This document shows, piece after piece, positions 26,544-35,712 of a stretch of 64,000 nucleotides of DNA. The stretch comes from Bradyrhizobium sp. 149. GTDB taxonomy: Bacteria > Pseudomonadota > Alphaproteobacteria > Rhizobiales > Xanthobacteraceae. Below the pieces are notes generated by a model. The model had not been told where the DNA came from and did not search any database. It was given only the letters and a program-made list of their open reading frames with translations. Location: contig NZ_JADPKK010000022.1 in assembly GCF_023073915.1 (NCBI RefSeq), forward strand, positions 682,001 through 746,000. Direction: 5' to 3'. Made by a program: the position numbers and the translations under genes. Numbering within the stretch: position 1 is the first letter of the stretch; each line of letters begins with the position of its first letter.

Positions 26544-27045
26544 AATCGCGTTCGATTTAGAAAGTCCCGAGGTCCGGAGTGCCTAGGAGTCCGGACCTCG
26601 TAACCTTGCCCCAGCCTTTGATCCCCCCGCCCCATGTGGTCCCCCAACCCCATGTAGCGCGATCAGAGGGTGATGCCCTTGGAAGGCCGCCGATCGATGT
26701 CCCGCGATGTACGCGACATCAGAATAGGACTCCATTCCGGATCACTACGGACTCGAACGCGCTTGATTTCGCGCGCGGATGCATGGGGCCTGCCCAACAT
26801 CGTCTCGACCGTGATCGTCTCGATCTAGCGGTCTTTGCAATTGGCGACTGGCTGCGCGACCGCCTCGGTCCGACGCTCCAATAGCCCGCGCCGGGAGCAG
26901 GGGAGGCCTGCGAAAGGCCGATCCAGGCCGGTTCGGTCAAGTTCTCGTTGCGCCGGCCCAGCCCGTGCGCTATCCGGCCGGAAAGGCCTGAGGCGGCTCC
27001 TGAATTTGCCCGCCCGGCCAGCCAAACCCGAGGACGGAAACCGCC
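26544..27045. other. Non-coding stretch upstream of ilvD
   Basis: About 500 bases without a convincing gene. It contains a perfect 11-bp hairpin (26568-26578 with 26590-26600, 11-base loop). No leader peptide rich in branched-chain amino acids and no riboswitch that I recognise lies before ilvD. The ilvD promoter should be here. Confidence 0.5.
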
Positions 27046-28896
27046 ATGCCAGCCTATCGCTCCCGCACCACCACCCACGGCCGCAACATGGCGGGCGCCC
27101 GCGGCCTCTGGCGCGCGACCGGCATGAAGGATGGCGATTTCGGCAAGCCGATCATCGCGGTGGTCAATTCCTTCACGCAGTTCGTGCCCGGCCACGTCCA
27201 TCTGAAGGACCTCGGCCAGCTCGTCGCCCGCGAGATCGAGCAGGCCGGTGGTGTCGCCAAGGAGTTCAACACGATCGCCGTCGACGACGGCATCGCCATG
27301 GGCCACGACGGCATGCTCTACAGCCTGCCGTCGCGCGAGCTGATCGCCGACAGCGTCGAGTACATGGTCAACGCGCATTGCGCCGACGGCATGGTCTGCA
27401 TCTCCAATTGCGACAAGATCACGCCCGGCATGCTGATGGCGGCGCTGCGGCTCAACATTCCCGCCGTGTTCGTTTCGGGCGGACCGATGGAGGCCGGCAA
27501 GGTCACGCTGCAGGGCAAGACCAAGGCGGTCGACCTCATCGACGCCATGGTCGCGGCCGCCGACTCCAAGGTCAGCGACGAGGACGTCAAGGTGATCGAG
27601 CGCTCGGCGTGTCCGACCTGCGGCTCGTGCTCGGGCATGTTCACGGCCAATTCGATGAACTGCCTCACCGAAGCGCTTGGTCTTGCGCTCCCCGGCAACG
27701 GCACGGTGGTGGCGACCCACGCCGATCGCAAGCGGCTGTTCGTCGAGGCCGGCCACACCATCGTCGACATCGTGCGTCGCCACTATGAGCAGGACGACGC
27801 CTCCGTGCTGCCGCGCAACGTCGCCAACTTCAAGGCGTTCGAGAACGCGATGACGCTGGACATCGCGATGGGCGGCTCGACCAACACCGTGCTGCATCTG
27901 CTCGCCGCCGCTCACGAAGGGAAGGTGGAGTTCACCATGCGCGACATCGATCGCCTGTCGCGGCGCGTGCCCGTGCTCTGCAAGGTCGCGCCGTCGGTTG
28001 CCGACGTGCATGTCGAGGACGTGCATCGCGCCGGCGGCATCATGGGCATTCTGGGCGAGCTCGACCGCGCCGGCCTGATCGACACGTCGGTCTCGACCGT
28101 GCACGCGCCGACCATGAACGACGCGCTGGAGCGCTGGGACATCAAGCGTTCCAAAAGCGAGTCCGTCCGCACCTTCTTCCGGGCTTCGCCTGGTGGCATC
28201 CCGACCCAGGTCGCGTTCAGCCAGGAGCGCCGCTATGACGAGCTCGATGCCGACCGCGAGAAGGGCGTGGTCCGCAACCTCGCGCACGCCTTCAGCAAGG
28301 ACGGCGGTCTCGCCGTGCTCTACGGCAACCTGGCGCAGGACGGCTGTATCGTGAAGACCGCCGGCGTTGACGCCTCGATCCTGAAATTCTCGGGTCCGGC
28401 ACGCGTGTTCGAGAGCCAGGACGCCGCCGTCGAAGGCATTCTGGGCGGCAAGGTCGTTGCCGGCGAGGTCGTCGTCATCATCTATGAAGGCCCGCGCGGC
28501 GGCCCCGGCATGCAGGAGATGCTGTACCCGACCAGCTATCTGAAATCGATGGGCCTCGGCAAAGCCTGCGCGCTCGTCACCGACGGACGCTTCTCGGGTG
28601 GCTCGTCGGGCCTGTCGATCGGGCATCTGTCGCCGGAAGCGGCCGAAGGCGGCAACATCGGCCTGGTGCGGACCGGCGACCGCATCGCCATCGACATCCC
28701 GAACCGCAGCATCACCCTCGAGGTCTCCGACGAGGAGCTGGCCAAGCGCCGCGCCGCGGAAGAGGCGAAGGGCGATGCCGCCTGGCAGGCGATCGGCCGC
28801 AAGCGCAACGTCTCGACCGCGCTCCAGGCCTACGCCGCGCTCACCACCAGCGCCGCGCGGGGCGCGGTGCGCGAAGTGAAGCGCCGCTCGAAGTAA
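27046..28896 (+). CDS. ilvD: Dihydroxyacid dehydratase
   Basis: The Fe-S enzyme removes water from 2,3-dihydroxyacids to give the 2-oxoacid precursors of valine, leucine and isoleucine. The 616-residue length is standard. Cluster and metal-site blocks are evident: SNCDKITPGM, CPTCGSCSGMFTANSMNC and the C-terminal DGRFSGGSSGLSIGH. The N-terminus MPAYRSRTTTHGRNMAGAR is the usual family beginning. It stands alone, with a strong terminator about 50 bases downstream. Confidence 0.97.
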   Translation: MPAYRSRTTTHGRNMAGARGLWRATGMKDGDFGKPIIAVVNSFTQFVPGHVHLKDLGQLVAREIEQAGGVAKEFNTIAVDDGIAMGHDGMLYSLPSRELIADSVEYMVNAHCADGMVCISNCDKITPGMLMAALRLNIPAVFVSGGPMEAGKVTLQGKTKAVDLIDAMVAAADSKVSDEDVKVIERSACPTCGSCSGMFTANSMNCLTEALGLALPGNGTVVATHADRKRLFVEAGHTIVDIVRRHYEQDDASVLPRNVANFKAFENAMTLDIAMGGSTNTVLHLLAAAHEGKVEFTMRDIDRLSRRVPVLCKVAPSVADVHVEDVHRAGGIMGILGELDRAGLIDTSVSTVHAPTMNDALERWDIKRSKSESVRTFFRASPGGIPTQVAFSQERRYDELDADREKGVVRNLAHAFSKDGGLAVLYGNLAQDGCIVKTAGVDASILKFSGPARVFESQDAAVEGILGGKVVAGEVVVIIYEGPRGGPGMQEMLYPTSYLKSMGLGKACALVTDGRFSGGSSGLSIGHLSPEAAEGGNIGLVRTGDRIAIDIPNRSITLEVSDEELAKRRAAEEAKGDAAWQAIGRKRNVSTALQAYAALTTSAARGAVREVKRRSK

Positions 28897-28948
28897 CAGC
28901 GTCTCGTGCGGGCGTGATCGCAAGCATCGCGCATGGTCAACAAGTTCT

Positions 28949-28974
28949 GAACGGCCGGCGAAAGCCGGCCGTTC
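28949..28974 (+). terminator. Terminator of ilvD
   Basis: A perfect 11-bp stem (28949-28959 with 28964-28974) is closed by a GAAA tetraloop about 50 bases after ilvD; a T-run is lacking. Confidence 0.65.
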
Positions 28975-29076
28975 GCATTAAGGATGCCCCGACGAACTTC
29001 GGCAGCGCAGGGTTTTGCGGCGTATACTGCCATCGACCTTCGCAAATCCATTTCGAGAAACTGGGGCACCACAACA

Positions 29077-29451
29077 ATGTCTCGTACTCTTGCTGTCGTT
29101 TTCTCAACCGTCGTCGCTGCGATTTCAATGACGAGCGCTGCTTCCGCCGGCTGCTACAATTGCTACGCGCCGCCGCCGTGCACGACCTGCTACCAGCAGC
29201 AATACGTGCAGCCGCAATACCGCACCGTCGACGAGACCGTGATGGTTTCGCCGGGCGCGGTCGTGGCGCACCGCGCGCCGGCGCAGTACCGCACCGTGAT
29301 GGTGCCGCAGACCGTGACGGTGGCGCCGCCGAGCGTCCAGTACGAGCGCATCCCGCCGCAATACGCCACGCGCCAGCGCGTGGAGATGGTCCAGCCGGGC
29401 TATTCCTATTACGCGCCAGTGCAGATGAACTGCGCCTCCTGCGGCTACTGA
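29077..29451 (+). CDS. Small exported Cys/Tyr/Pro-rich protein
   Basis: The 124-residue product has a signal peptide (MSRTLAVVFSTVVAAISMTS, then AASAG). The mature part has six cysteines (GCYNCYAPPPCTTCY at its start and NCASCGY at its end) around repeats of the type PQYRTVDETV/AQYRTVMVPQTV. It is probably a disulfide-linked or surface-associated envelope protein, but no function is known. It is monocistronic with its own strong terminator. Confidence 0.7.
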   Translation: MSRTLAVVFSTVVAAISMTSAASAGCYNCYAPPPCTTCYQQQYVQPQYRTVDETVMVSPGAVVAHRAPAQYRTVMVPQTVTVAPPSVQYERIPPQYATRQRVEMVQPGYSYYAPVQMNCASCGY

Positions 29452-29477
29452 GCCGAGGCAGCAACGAAGAATTCGAG

Positions 29478-29504
29478 CGGCGCTCCTCACGGAGCGCCGT
29501 TTTT
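29478..29504 (+). terminator. Intrinsic terminator
   Basis: A 9-bp perfect stem (29478-29486 with 29491-29499, loop TCAC) is followed by TTTTTCTTT. This is a textbook intrinsic terminator for the small Cys-rich gene. Confidence 0.92.
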
Positions 29505-29737
29505 CTTTGGGCAGCAAACGAGGCCCGGACAATCGAGACGAAGCCGACGAGGCGCAACCGGATTCCCCGTGGCGGGACGCGAGGGTGCAAGGCAGCTGGT
29601 TGAGGAGCACCAGACGCAAAAGCCGGAATTGCACCTGAAGGATCAAGAGTAAGCCAGCTCAGTCGGTGCCGCGTGCGCGATCGAGCCGACCCAAACAACA
29701 TGGTGCCGAGGCATTACTCAAGGGGCATTCAGAAAGG

Positions 29738-31594
29738 CTAGTTACACTCTTCCAACATCGCCCTGGGCTTACCGTCGCCTGACGCTGGACCGGAACCGCC
29801 GGGCACCAGCCTACAGCCAGATCGCACGGGCCTGCAGCCAGCCGCATTGCAAAACAGCTGGCCAGAGGCCTGTGGCTTTGCCGGCGCAGACTCGACTTGC
29901 TTGCGCTGCTCGTCACGCTTTTTCGAGTCGTCCTTCGTCGCAACCGGCTTCCTTTCCTCCACCTTCTCGCATTCATTGTTGTCGCTGACGCGATAACCGG
30001 CACGGCAGGTGATCTTCACGCAGGTATCGCCGTCTGCTCGGAAGCCGCGTTCACACACCAGCGGGCAGACACGGCCAGGCTTGGCCTTGATCGCGTCGAG
30101 CGCCTCGAAGCTCGCGAGCTTGGCCTCGAACTTCGTGCCAGCGTACTTGTTGAAGGTCGAGAGGGACCGCTGCGACGATGCATTCCAGTCGCCATCCGCA
30201 GCGGCGGAGAGGCAACCGACGCGCCGCAACTCGGACTGCACCAGCTTCGCGGTCTCCTGTGGGGATAGGCTCGGTTGTGATGAGGTCGGCGCGACGGCGG
30301 CAACCTTTTGCTCGCCATCAGCCTGTAACTTCTTCTCAGCCGCCTGTTTGGTAGCGAGTTCGCCTGCGGCCTTGTCGCTGGCGATCTTGTCCGCGAGCGC
30401 CTTTTCGGCGGCCTGCTTGTCGGCCAGCGCCTTGGCCACCGCGGCTTCGGCGTCCTTGCGCCGCTGCTCGGCTGCCGCCGCCTTGGCTTCCTCGATCTGC
30501 TTGGCCTTCTCGGCCGCGAGCCGGGCGTCCTCGGCGGCCTTGGCTGCGGCTGCGGCCTTGTCCTGCTCCGCCTGCTTTGCGCGGTCGGCGGCAAGCCGGG
30601 CCTTTTCGTCCTCGGCCTGCCGAACCTTCTCCGCCGCCGCGTCGCGCGCTTCTTCGGCGGCGATCCTGTTCAACTGCCCCTTGGCAAGACTGGCGTAGAA
30701 GCCATCGGGGTACTGCGCGAGGAAGGCCGCCCAGACCTCTCTGGTGCCGATCTGGAGAGCCAGCTCATAATCCCGGCGCACCGCATCTTGCGGACTCGCC
30801 TGCGGTCCAGGAGCGGCTATTGGCTTCGCCGCCACGAGCGGCACGTCGTCGCCGCCGAGCGAACCGTAGACGTAGGGCTCCTGCTTGTAGCCGGTGTTCT
30901 TGAGCACGTCGTCGCGCACGAAGCCGAAGGCCTTGCGCAGGTCGAGCCCCGGCGTGGGCAGACGCTCGACAAGGGAGGCGGCAAACGGGCTGTTTTTGGA
31001 GTCGCCATCTGAGGCGGTCGAGCCCGCCTTTGCGGCGAACGCGATCATGGTGTTCGGGCTGGTCGGCTCGATCTTGGCAAGACCGCGTCCGATCGCGCGC
31101 GAGGCCACCGTGCGCTTCATCGTCTTGGCAAAAGGATTGTCACGGCACGCATCAAGGATCACGAGCCGCAGCTGCTTGGCCGGTTCAATGGCGAACAGCA
31201 CACGATCGAGCGGAAACGCTTCGTCGAGCACGTCGGTGTCGGTCTCTAGCGCGGCGTCTGTGGGGATCAGGTAGTTGTTGCCGTCCAGCTCGATGCCGTG
31301 CCCGGCGTAGTAGATGACGGCGACATCAGCATCGCGTGCCTTGACGCCAAACTCGCGGAGGGCCTTGCGCATGTCGACGACGCTGAGGTCAAGCTTCGTA
31401 TCGACGAGTTCGAAGCCGGCTTTCCTGAACATGCCGCCGACCAGGGTGGCATCATTCACGGGGTTCGCGAGCCGGGGCACGCTTTTGTAGGCGGAGTTGC
31501 CGATCACCAGCGCGACGCGGCGTTCGGCCTGCGCCGGTGCGGCGCCAAGCAAAGACGCAAAAAGCAATAAAACCAATAATCGAAGCGCGCCCAT
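29738..31594 (-). CDS. Exported caspase-fold protein (peptidase C14 family) with coiled-coil and Cys-rich C-terminus
   Basis: The 618-residue protein starts with a signal peptide (MGALRLLVLLLFASLLGAAP, then AQA). The caspase-like p20 domain (about 25-260) has the catalytic pair His99 (YYAGHG) and Cys150 (ILDACRDNP). An Ala/Lys/Glu-rich helical segment, likely coiled coil, covers about 330-455. A C-terminal region (about 470-618) includes VCPLVCERGFRADGDTC and a second Cys-rich block. Bacterial caspase homologues are proteases of arginine/lysine specificity or signalling proteins; the export signal places this one outside the cytoplasm. The ATG at 31594 follows GGGG; a palindrome lies directly upstream. 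Confidence 0.85.
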   Translation of the reverse strand: MGALRLLVLLLFASLLGAAPAQAERRVALVIGNSAYKSVPRLANPVNDATLVGGMFRKAGFELVDTKLDLSVVDMRKALREFGVKARDADVAVIYYAGHGIELDGNNYLIPTDAALETDTDVLDEAFPLDRVLFAIEPAKQLRLVILDACRDNPFAKTMKRTVASRAIGRGLAKIEPTSPNTMIAFAAKAGSTASDGDSKNSPFAASLVERLPTPGLDLRKAFGFVRDDVLKNTGYKQEPYVYGSLGGDDVPLVAAKPIAAPGPQASPQDAVRRDYELALQIGTREVWAAFLAQYPDGFYASLAKGQLNRIAAEEARDAAAEKVRQAEDEKARLAADRAKQAEQDKAAAAAKAAEDARLAAEKAKQIEEAKAAAAEQRRKDAEAAVAKALADKQAAEKALADKIASDKAAGELATKQAAEKKLQADGEQKVAAVAPTSSQPSLSPQETAKLVQSELRRVGCLSAAADGDWNASSQRSLSTFNKYAGTKFEAKLASFEALDAIKAKPGRVCPLVCERGFRADGDTCVKITCRAGYRVSDNNECEKVEERKPVATKDDSKKRDEQRKQVESAPAKPQASGQLFCNAAGCRPVRSGCRLVPGGSGPASGDGKPRAMLEECN

Positions 31595-31603
31595 AAAGCC
31601 CCA

Positions 31604-31618
31604 AATCACAATGTGATT
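31604..31618. promoter_or_regulatory. Operator-like palindrome before the caspase-fold gene
   Basis: AATCACA-A-TGTGATT is a perfect 7-base inverted repeat with one central base, ending 10 bases before the caspase-fold gene ATG. A protein bound here would block translation initiation or transcription. The regulator is unknown. Confidence 0.45.
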
Positions 31619-31936
31619 AGAGTATTCCGAGCCTTGCGGAAGGCAAGGGGCTGGTCTGTGATGAAGGTCACGAGGCGAGGCAGGAGACGTTGGCGACATG
31701 CTGGCTCACTCGACCAGCTGATCTGCATCCTCGATCGCGCGGGCTCCGAGATCCACCGCCGAGGTATTGGTCCGCGCGCGGGTTCATCCCACCAAATCGA
31801 GCTTTGGACCGCTTCCTGCGCTTGCGGCGGACCTTCTCAAGCCGTAAGAGACCGTTCTCCCGACACGTCCGCAACCACGGACGGTTCGCATTGCGTTCAA
31901 CGGGGACAGCCGCTAAGCGGTTGATTCTATTGAGAT
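31619..31936. other. Non-coding stretch upstream of tRNA-Ser
   Basis: About 320 bases without a gene that I can support. The tRNA promoter is expected near its right end. No integrase or attachment-site duplication is seen on either side of the tRNA. Confidence 0.5.
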
Positions 31937-32026
31937 GGAAGGGTGGCCGAGTGGTTTAAGGCACCGGTCTTGAAAACCGGCGTGCCCGCAAGGGTACCGT
32001 GGGTTCGAATCCCACCCCTTCCGCCA
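31937..32026 (+). tRNA. tRNA-Ser(UGA)
   Basis: A 90-base class II tRNA. The acceptor stem GGAAGGG pairs with CCCTTCC, followed by discriminator G and an encoded CCA (32024-32026). The anticodon arm CCGGT-CTTGAAA-ACCGG gives anticodon TGA at 31971-31973, reading the serine codon UCA. The long variable arm and the GGTTCGAAT T-loop are present. Confidence 0.97.
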
Positions 32027-32081
32027 GTCTATCAGTGTCCGGCCCGGGGTCTGCCGGTCGGGCTTCCCGGGCAGGTGATCG

Positions 32082-32837
32082 GTGAATCAGACGTTCAATC
32101 CGGCCGCGCTCGACAAGCTGAAGGTCCGTATTCAGGCATTGCGCGCCAAGACCATCGCCAATGGCTGCACCGAGGACGAGGCGCTGTCTGCCGCCGCCAA
32201 GGTCGCCGAGCTGCTGGATCGCCATGATCTGTCGCTCTCCGACGTCGAGCTGCGGGCGTCGCCGTGCGAACGGCGGGTCTACGAGACCCATCGCAAGAAG
32301 CGAATTCCGCTGGACGACTGCATCGGCGCGATCGCTCAGTTCTGCGATTGTCGGGTCTGGCGCGAGAAGAACGCGGCCGGCGAGAGCAGCTATGTGTTCT
32401 TCGGTCTCGGCGCGGATGTCGAGGTCGCGCATTATCTGGCCGAATTGATCGACGGCGCGGTGCGCGCCGAACTTGGCCGCTTCAAGAGTTCGGTCGACTA
32501 CAGCAGGTTCCGGCACCAGGAGCGGCATCTGGCCAATGCCTCCTTCGCGCTCGGGATGGTGGCGTCAATCGCGGACAGGCTGGTGGCGATCAAGGCCAGT
32601 CGCGATCAGGTCAACGAAAGCACCGGCCGCGGGCTGGTCGTCCTCAAGACCTCGGTGGTCGATGCGGAATTCGACAAGCTCGACCTCAAGATCCGAACCC
32701 AGCGCGGCACCAGCCGGATGGTGTCGATGACGGCCTATGAAGCCGGCGGCGCCGCCGGAGCGTCGCTTGCCATCAATCCCGGCCTTGATCCCGGTCTTGG
32801 CGCGTCGCAGTCGAGGACCACTCGCAAGGGAAGCTGA
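32082..32837 (+). CDS. DUF2786 domain protein
   Basis: The 251-residue protein begins with a DUF2786 segment (about 8-48; LDKLKVRIQALRAKTIANGC then EDEALSAAAKVAELLDRHDL). A second conserved domain (about 60-200) follows, with a segment FCDCRVWREKN. The C-terminus is Gly/Ala-rich. The start is a GTG at 32082 with an AGGTGAT site. It begins 55 bases after the tRNA. DUF2786 proteins occur in bacterial chromosomes and in phages; function is unknown. Nothing phage-like surrounds it here. Confidence 0.75.
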   Translation: MNQTFNPAALDKLKVRIQALRAKTIANGCTEDEALSAAAKVAELLDRHDLSLSDVELRASPCERRVYETHRKKRIPLDDCIGAIAQFCDCRVWREKNAAGESSYVFFGLGADVEVAHYLAELIDGAVRAELGRFKSSVDYSRFRHQERHLANASFALGMVASIADRLVAIKASRDQVNESTGRGLVVLKTSVVDAEFDKLDLKIRTQRGTSRMVSMTAYEAGGAAGASLAINPGLDPGLGASQSRTTRKGS

Positions 32838-33012
32838 ACGCATCGGGGAGGGGCGCGGCTTCCGCCCGAGCTGACAGCACGGCGATGTCATTCCGGTTAA
32901 TCAGCTGCCCTCTGCCGTTTCCGCTGCCAGCCAATGAAGTGCAGCGAAGTGCATCCGGAACGCGATCGAATTTGAGAAATTAGCCCGGCAGGAGTTTCGC
33001 ACCGGGCAACGC

Positions 33013-33117
33013 ATGTTCTTCATTTTCTCGAACCGACTGGGCTGTCTCGGCTCGCTGCTGATCTCCGGCGTGATCACTCTCGCGCTGCTGGTCCTGTTCG
33101 GGATCGTCCGGTTCTGA
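33013..33117 (+). CDS. Putative tiny membrane protein, 34 residues
   Basis: The ORF begins MFFIFSNRLGCLGSLLISGV and is one hydrophobic helix ending IVRF. Small proteins beginning with a similar FSNR-LG-LGS motif are common in rhizobial genomes, by my recollection. The ribosome site is weak, so translation is uncertain. Confidence 0.42.
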   Translation: MFFIFSNRLGCLGSLLISGVITLALLVLFGIVRF

Positions 33118-33213
33118 ACCCGGCGGTGGTGGGGTGCAGTTCTCGCCAGGCGCCAGGAACCTGGCCCTTGCCCGCCTGTTGTTCGCACTCTCGTCCATCC
33201 ACGGAGCACGCCC

Positions 33214-33510
33214 TTGGAAAGTACGATCATTGGAGAATTCGAAACCCGCCGCAGCGCGGAGCTTGCGGTTGAGCATGTCGTGCAGGAATGCGGCGTGCCG
33301 CGAAGCGACGTCTTCGTCCAGTCCGCCGGCGGCGCGAACACGGTCGGGACACGTCCTGCCGGTGCTGACGTCAAGGCCGCGCCCGCGCCGGAGGGGCGCC
33401 AAAAACTGGGAGGTCTGATCGAAGTCTCCGTGGATTTCCACGGGGACGCCCCTGAGAAGATCGCAGAAATCTTGCGGGGCGCCGGCGCAAAGACTGTCCG
33501 AACCAAATAG
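33214..33510 (+). CDS. Small conserved protein of unknown function, 98 residues
   Basis: The start is a TTG at 33214 with GGAG seven bases upstream. The product begins MESTIIGEFETRRSAELAVE. It alternates helix and strand as a small ferredoxin-like fold would, and has a Gly/Ala/Pro linker in the middle and a second strand-helix unit near the end (GLIEVSVDFHGDAPEKIAEI). This resembles the N-terminal module of heat- or stress-induced YflT-type proteins. There is no signal peptide. Confidence 0.6.
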   Translation: MESTIIGEFETRRSAELAVEHVVQECGVPRSDVFVQSAGGANTVGTRPAGADVKAAPAPEGRQKLGGLIEVSVDFHGDAPEKIAEILRGAGAKTVRTK

Positions 33511-33678
33511 CGGCAATGGACGACTACGGCGCCGGAATCCGCACACGCTAGGTCGTGGAACCCCTTGAGCGTTCGGGGCGTTTAGAAGGCGTGTGCGAAT
33601 TGCGAGGTCCATCTGCTTCAGAGTTCATCGACCCTGATCCCCGGCGACACCGTCTGGCGGCGGTGCACGGCGCGGCAC

Positions 33679-35712
33679 GTGGCGGTTCTGAACGATGCGG
33701 CCGCTTATTTCGCGGCCCTGCGCGACGCGCTGCTGGAGGCGCGGGATCTCGTCTACATCATCGGATGGGATATCCATAGTGAGACCAGGCTGGTCGGAGC
33801 TTCCGGACAGGCGCATGACGGCCTGCCGGAACAGCTTGGGCCATTCCTGCGCGCGCTGGTTCAACGCCGTCCCGCCTTGCGGATCAACATTCTCGTCTGG
33901 GACTTCGTCTCGTTTTACGCCGCGGAAAGGGAGTGGAACTCTGCGCCGAAGTTCACCGCCGCAACAGATGGCCGCGTCCGATTTCATCTGGATTCCACGG
34001 TTCCGTTTGGCTCGGCCCAACACCAGAAGATCGTCTGTGTCGATGGTTCACTGGCGTTCGTCGGCGGGCTCGATCTGACGATCAGGCGCTGGGACACGAG
34101 TGATCATCGCGCCGAGCACGCATCGCGCCGTGATCCCCAAGGTAAGCCATACCTGCCGTTTCATGATGTTCAATGCATGGTCGACGGGGATGCGGCGGCC
34201 TGGCTGTGCGACCTCGCAGAGCAACGCTGGCGTGCGGCAGGTCAACAGCCTGATGATCGACGCGCGCCGAAGGGCATTCGGTGGCCGGCGACGGTGCCGG
34301 TGGACGCCGAGCACTTGCCGGTGGGTATTGCCAGGACCGAGGTCGTCGGTCCTGCAGGTCTAGGCATCAATGAGGTCGAACGCTCGTTGATCGCAGCGAT
34401 CCGGTCGGCGACGAGCTTCATCTACATCGAAAACCAGTTTACCAGCGCCATCAAGATCGCACGTGAATTGGCGGAGCAGATGCTGCGCGCGCCTGCGCTT
34501 CGGGTTCTGGTCGTCGCTCCCAAGCTGCATTCCTCGTGGCTGGAATCCCAGGCCATGCAGAACGGCCGTGGTGCCTTCATCGACTGTTTCAGCGAGGCTG
34601 GCGTCGCAGATCGCATCCGCTTCGTCTACCCGCTCTCATGCAGTGGGGAAACGGAAGCAGCCGTGATGGTGCACAGCAAGCTCATGGTCGTGGATGATCG
34701 GATTTTGAGAATCGGCTCGGCGAACCTGAACAATCGATCGATGGGCGCCGACAGCGAATGTGACCTGATCTTCGAATCGGCCTCCGACCAGCATCGGGAC
34801 TTCATCGCTTCGGTCCGCCGTCGCCTGATCGCCCATTTTTGCGGTCTCGACGAACAGGTGGTCGCGCAAAACGAAGACCGGCTTTTTGCGCTGTTGGACG
34901 ACGTCTCGAGCGCCGGTGGGGCGAAGACGCTGCGGAAGGTAGAGTCCTCGGTCCTGACCAGTACTCTGGCCACGATGGTTCAGCCCGTGGCAGACCCTGA
35001 ACGGCCTCTTCATCTGGAGCGGGCGGCATCTCGCATGTGGCGCACGAAGACGATCATCGGGATCGTATCGATAGCCGTCGCGCTTTTTGCACTGGCGATG
35101 GCCTGGTCGTACACGTCCTTGAGCGATTTCGCCGACGCGGGTCACATTTCATCGTTTCTATCCGCCTATGCGCAGTCCGTCTGGGGGCCGCCATTCGCGA
35201 TCGCGGTTTTCGTGGTGGGTGGGTTGGTCGTGTTTCCGGTTCTCGTACTCATTGCGGCAACTGCTGCCGCACTCGGACCATGGCTAGGCTTCGTCACCGC
35301 CATGACGGGCGTCTTGCTCAGCGCCTTTGTCCTTTTTGCGATCGGACGGGCACTCGGCCGCGAACGCCTCCAGCGTTTGCTCGGACGACGTGCCGCGCGC
35401 ATCCAGGCACGTGTTGTCGGCAAGGGCATCCTGGCCGTCGTCGTCATCCGGATGATTCCCATAGCGCCGTTCTCGCTGGTGAACGTCGTGGCTGGTGCGA
35501 GCACGCTGCCTCTACGCGATTTTCTGCTCGGAACTCTGCTGGGCATGACGCCCGGGATTCTCGCCATGGCGGTTCTGGGCGCTCAGATCGCAGATCTGGC
35601 CAGGAATGCATCCTGGACCAACATATTGCTGCTCGCACTGGCGTTCCTGGGCTGGCTCGCGATCTGCGCAGGCGCGCAATTCGTCGCGACGTGGCTCGCC
35701 GGGAGGCGCTGA
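33679..35712 (+). CDS. Phospholipase D-family protein fused to a VTT (SNARE-associated/DedA) membrane domain
   Basis: Two HKD motifs define the phospholipase D domain: HQKIVCVDGSLAFVGGLD (His about 115) and HSKLMVVDDRILRIGSANLN (His about 332). After about residue 450 come membrane segments and a VTT domain with VVAGASTLPLRDFLLGTLLG. The protein probably acts on phospholipids at the inner membrane. The start is uncertain: the listed GTG lacks a good ribosome site. The same frame is open back to 33586 and encodes LIPGDTVWRRCTARH, which looks like the conserved N-terminus of relatives. No ATG, GTG or TTG lies there; a CTG at 33613 preceded by GAGG is a candidate. The stop overlaps the next gene (TGATG). 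Confidence 0.85.
   Translation: MAVLNDAAAYFAALRDALLEARDLVYIIGWDIHSETRLVGASGQAHDGLPEQLGPFLRALVQRRPALRINILVWDFVSFYAAEREWNSAPKFTAATDGRVRFHLDSTVPFGSAQHQKIVCVDGSLAFVGGLDLTIRRWDTSDHRAEHASRRDPQGKPYLPFHDVQCMVDGDAAAWLCDLAEQRWRAAGQQPDDRRAPKGIRWPATVPVDAEHLPVGIARTEVVGPAGLGINEVERSLIAAIRSATSFIYIENQFTSAIKIARELAEQMLRAPALRVLVVAPKLHSSWLESQAMQNGRGAFIDCFSEAGVADRIRFVYPLSCSGETEAAVMVHSKLMVVDDRILRIGSANLNNRSMGADSECDLIFESASDQHRDFIASVRRRLIAHFCGLDEQVVAQNEDRLFALLDDVSSAGGAKTLRKVESSVLTSTLATMVQPVADPERPLHLERAASRMWRTKTIIGIVSIAVALFALAMAWSYTSLSDFADAGHISSFLSAYAQSVWGPPFAIAVFVVGGLVVFPVLVLIAATAAALGPWLGFVTAMTGVLLSAFVLFAIGRALGRERLQRLLGRRAARIQARVVGKGILAVVVIRMIPIAPFSLVNVVAGASTLPLRDFLLGTLLGMTPGILAMAVLGAQIADLARNASWTNILLLALAFLGWLAICAGAQFVATWLAGRR

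Noticed and set aside
26719..28923. Open frame of 734 codons opposite ilvD
   Set aside because: Antisense to a clear ilvD. It is an artefact of GC-rich third positions, with no recognisable domain.
31937..32837. tRNA-linked genomic island
   Set aside because: No integrase, no repeat of the tRNA end nearby, and ordinary gene content on both sides.
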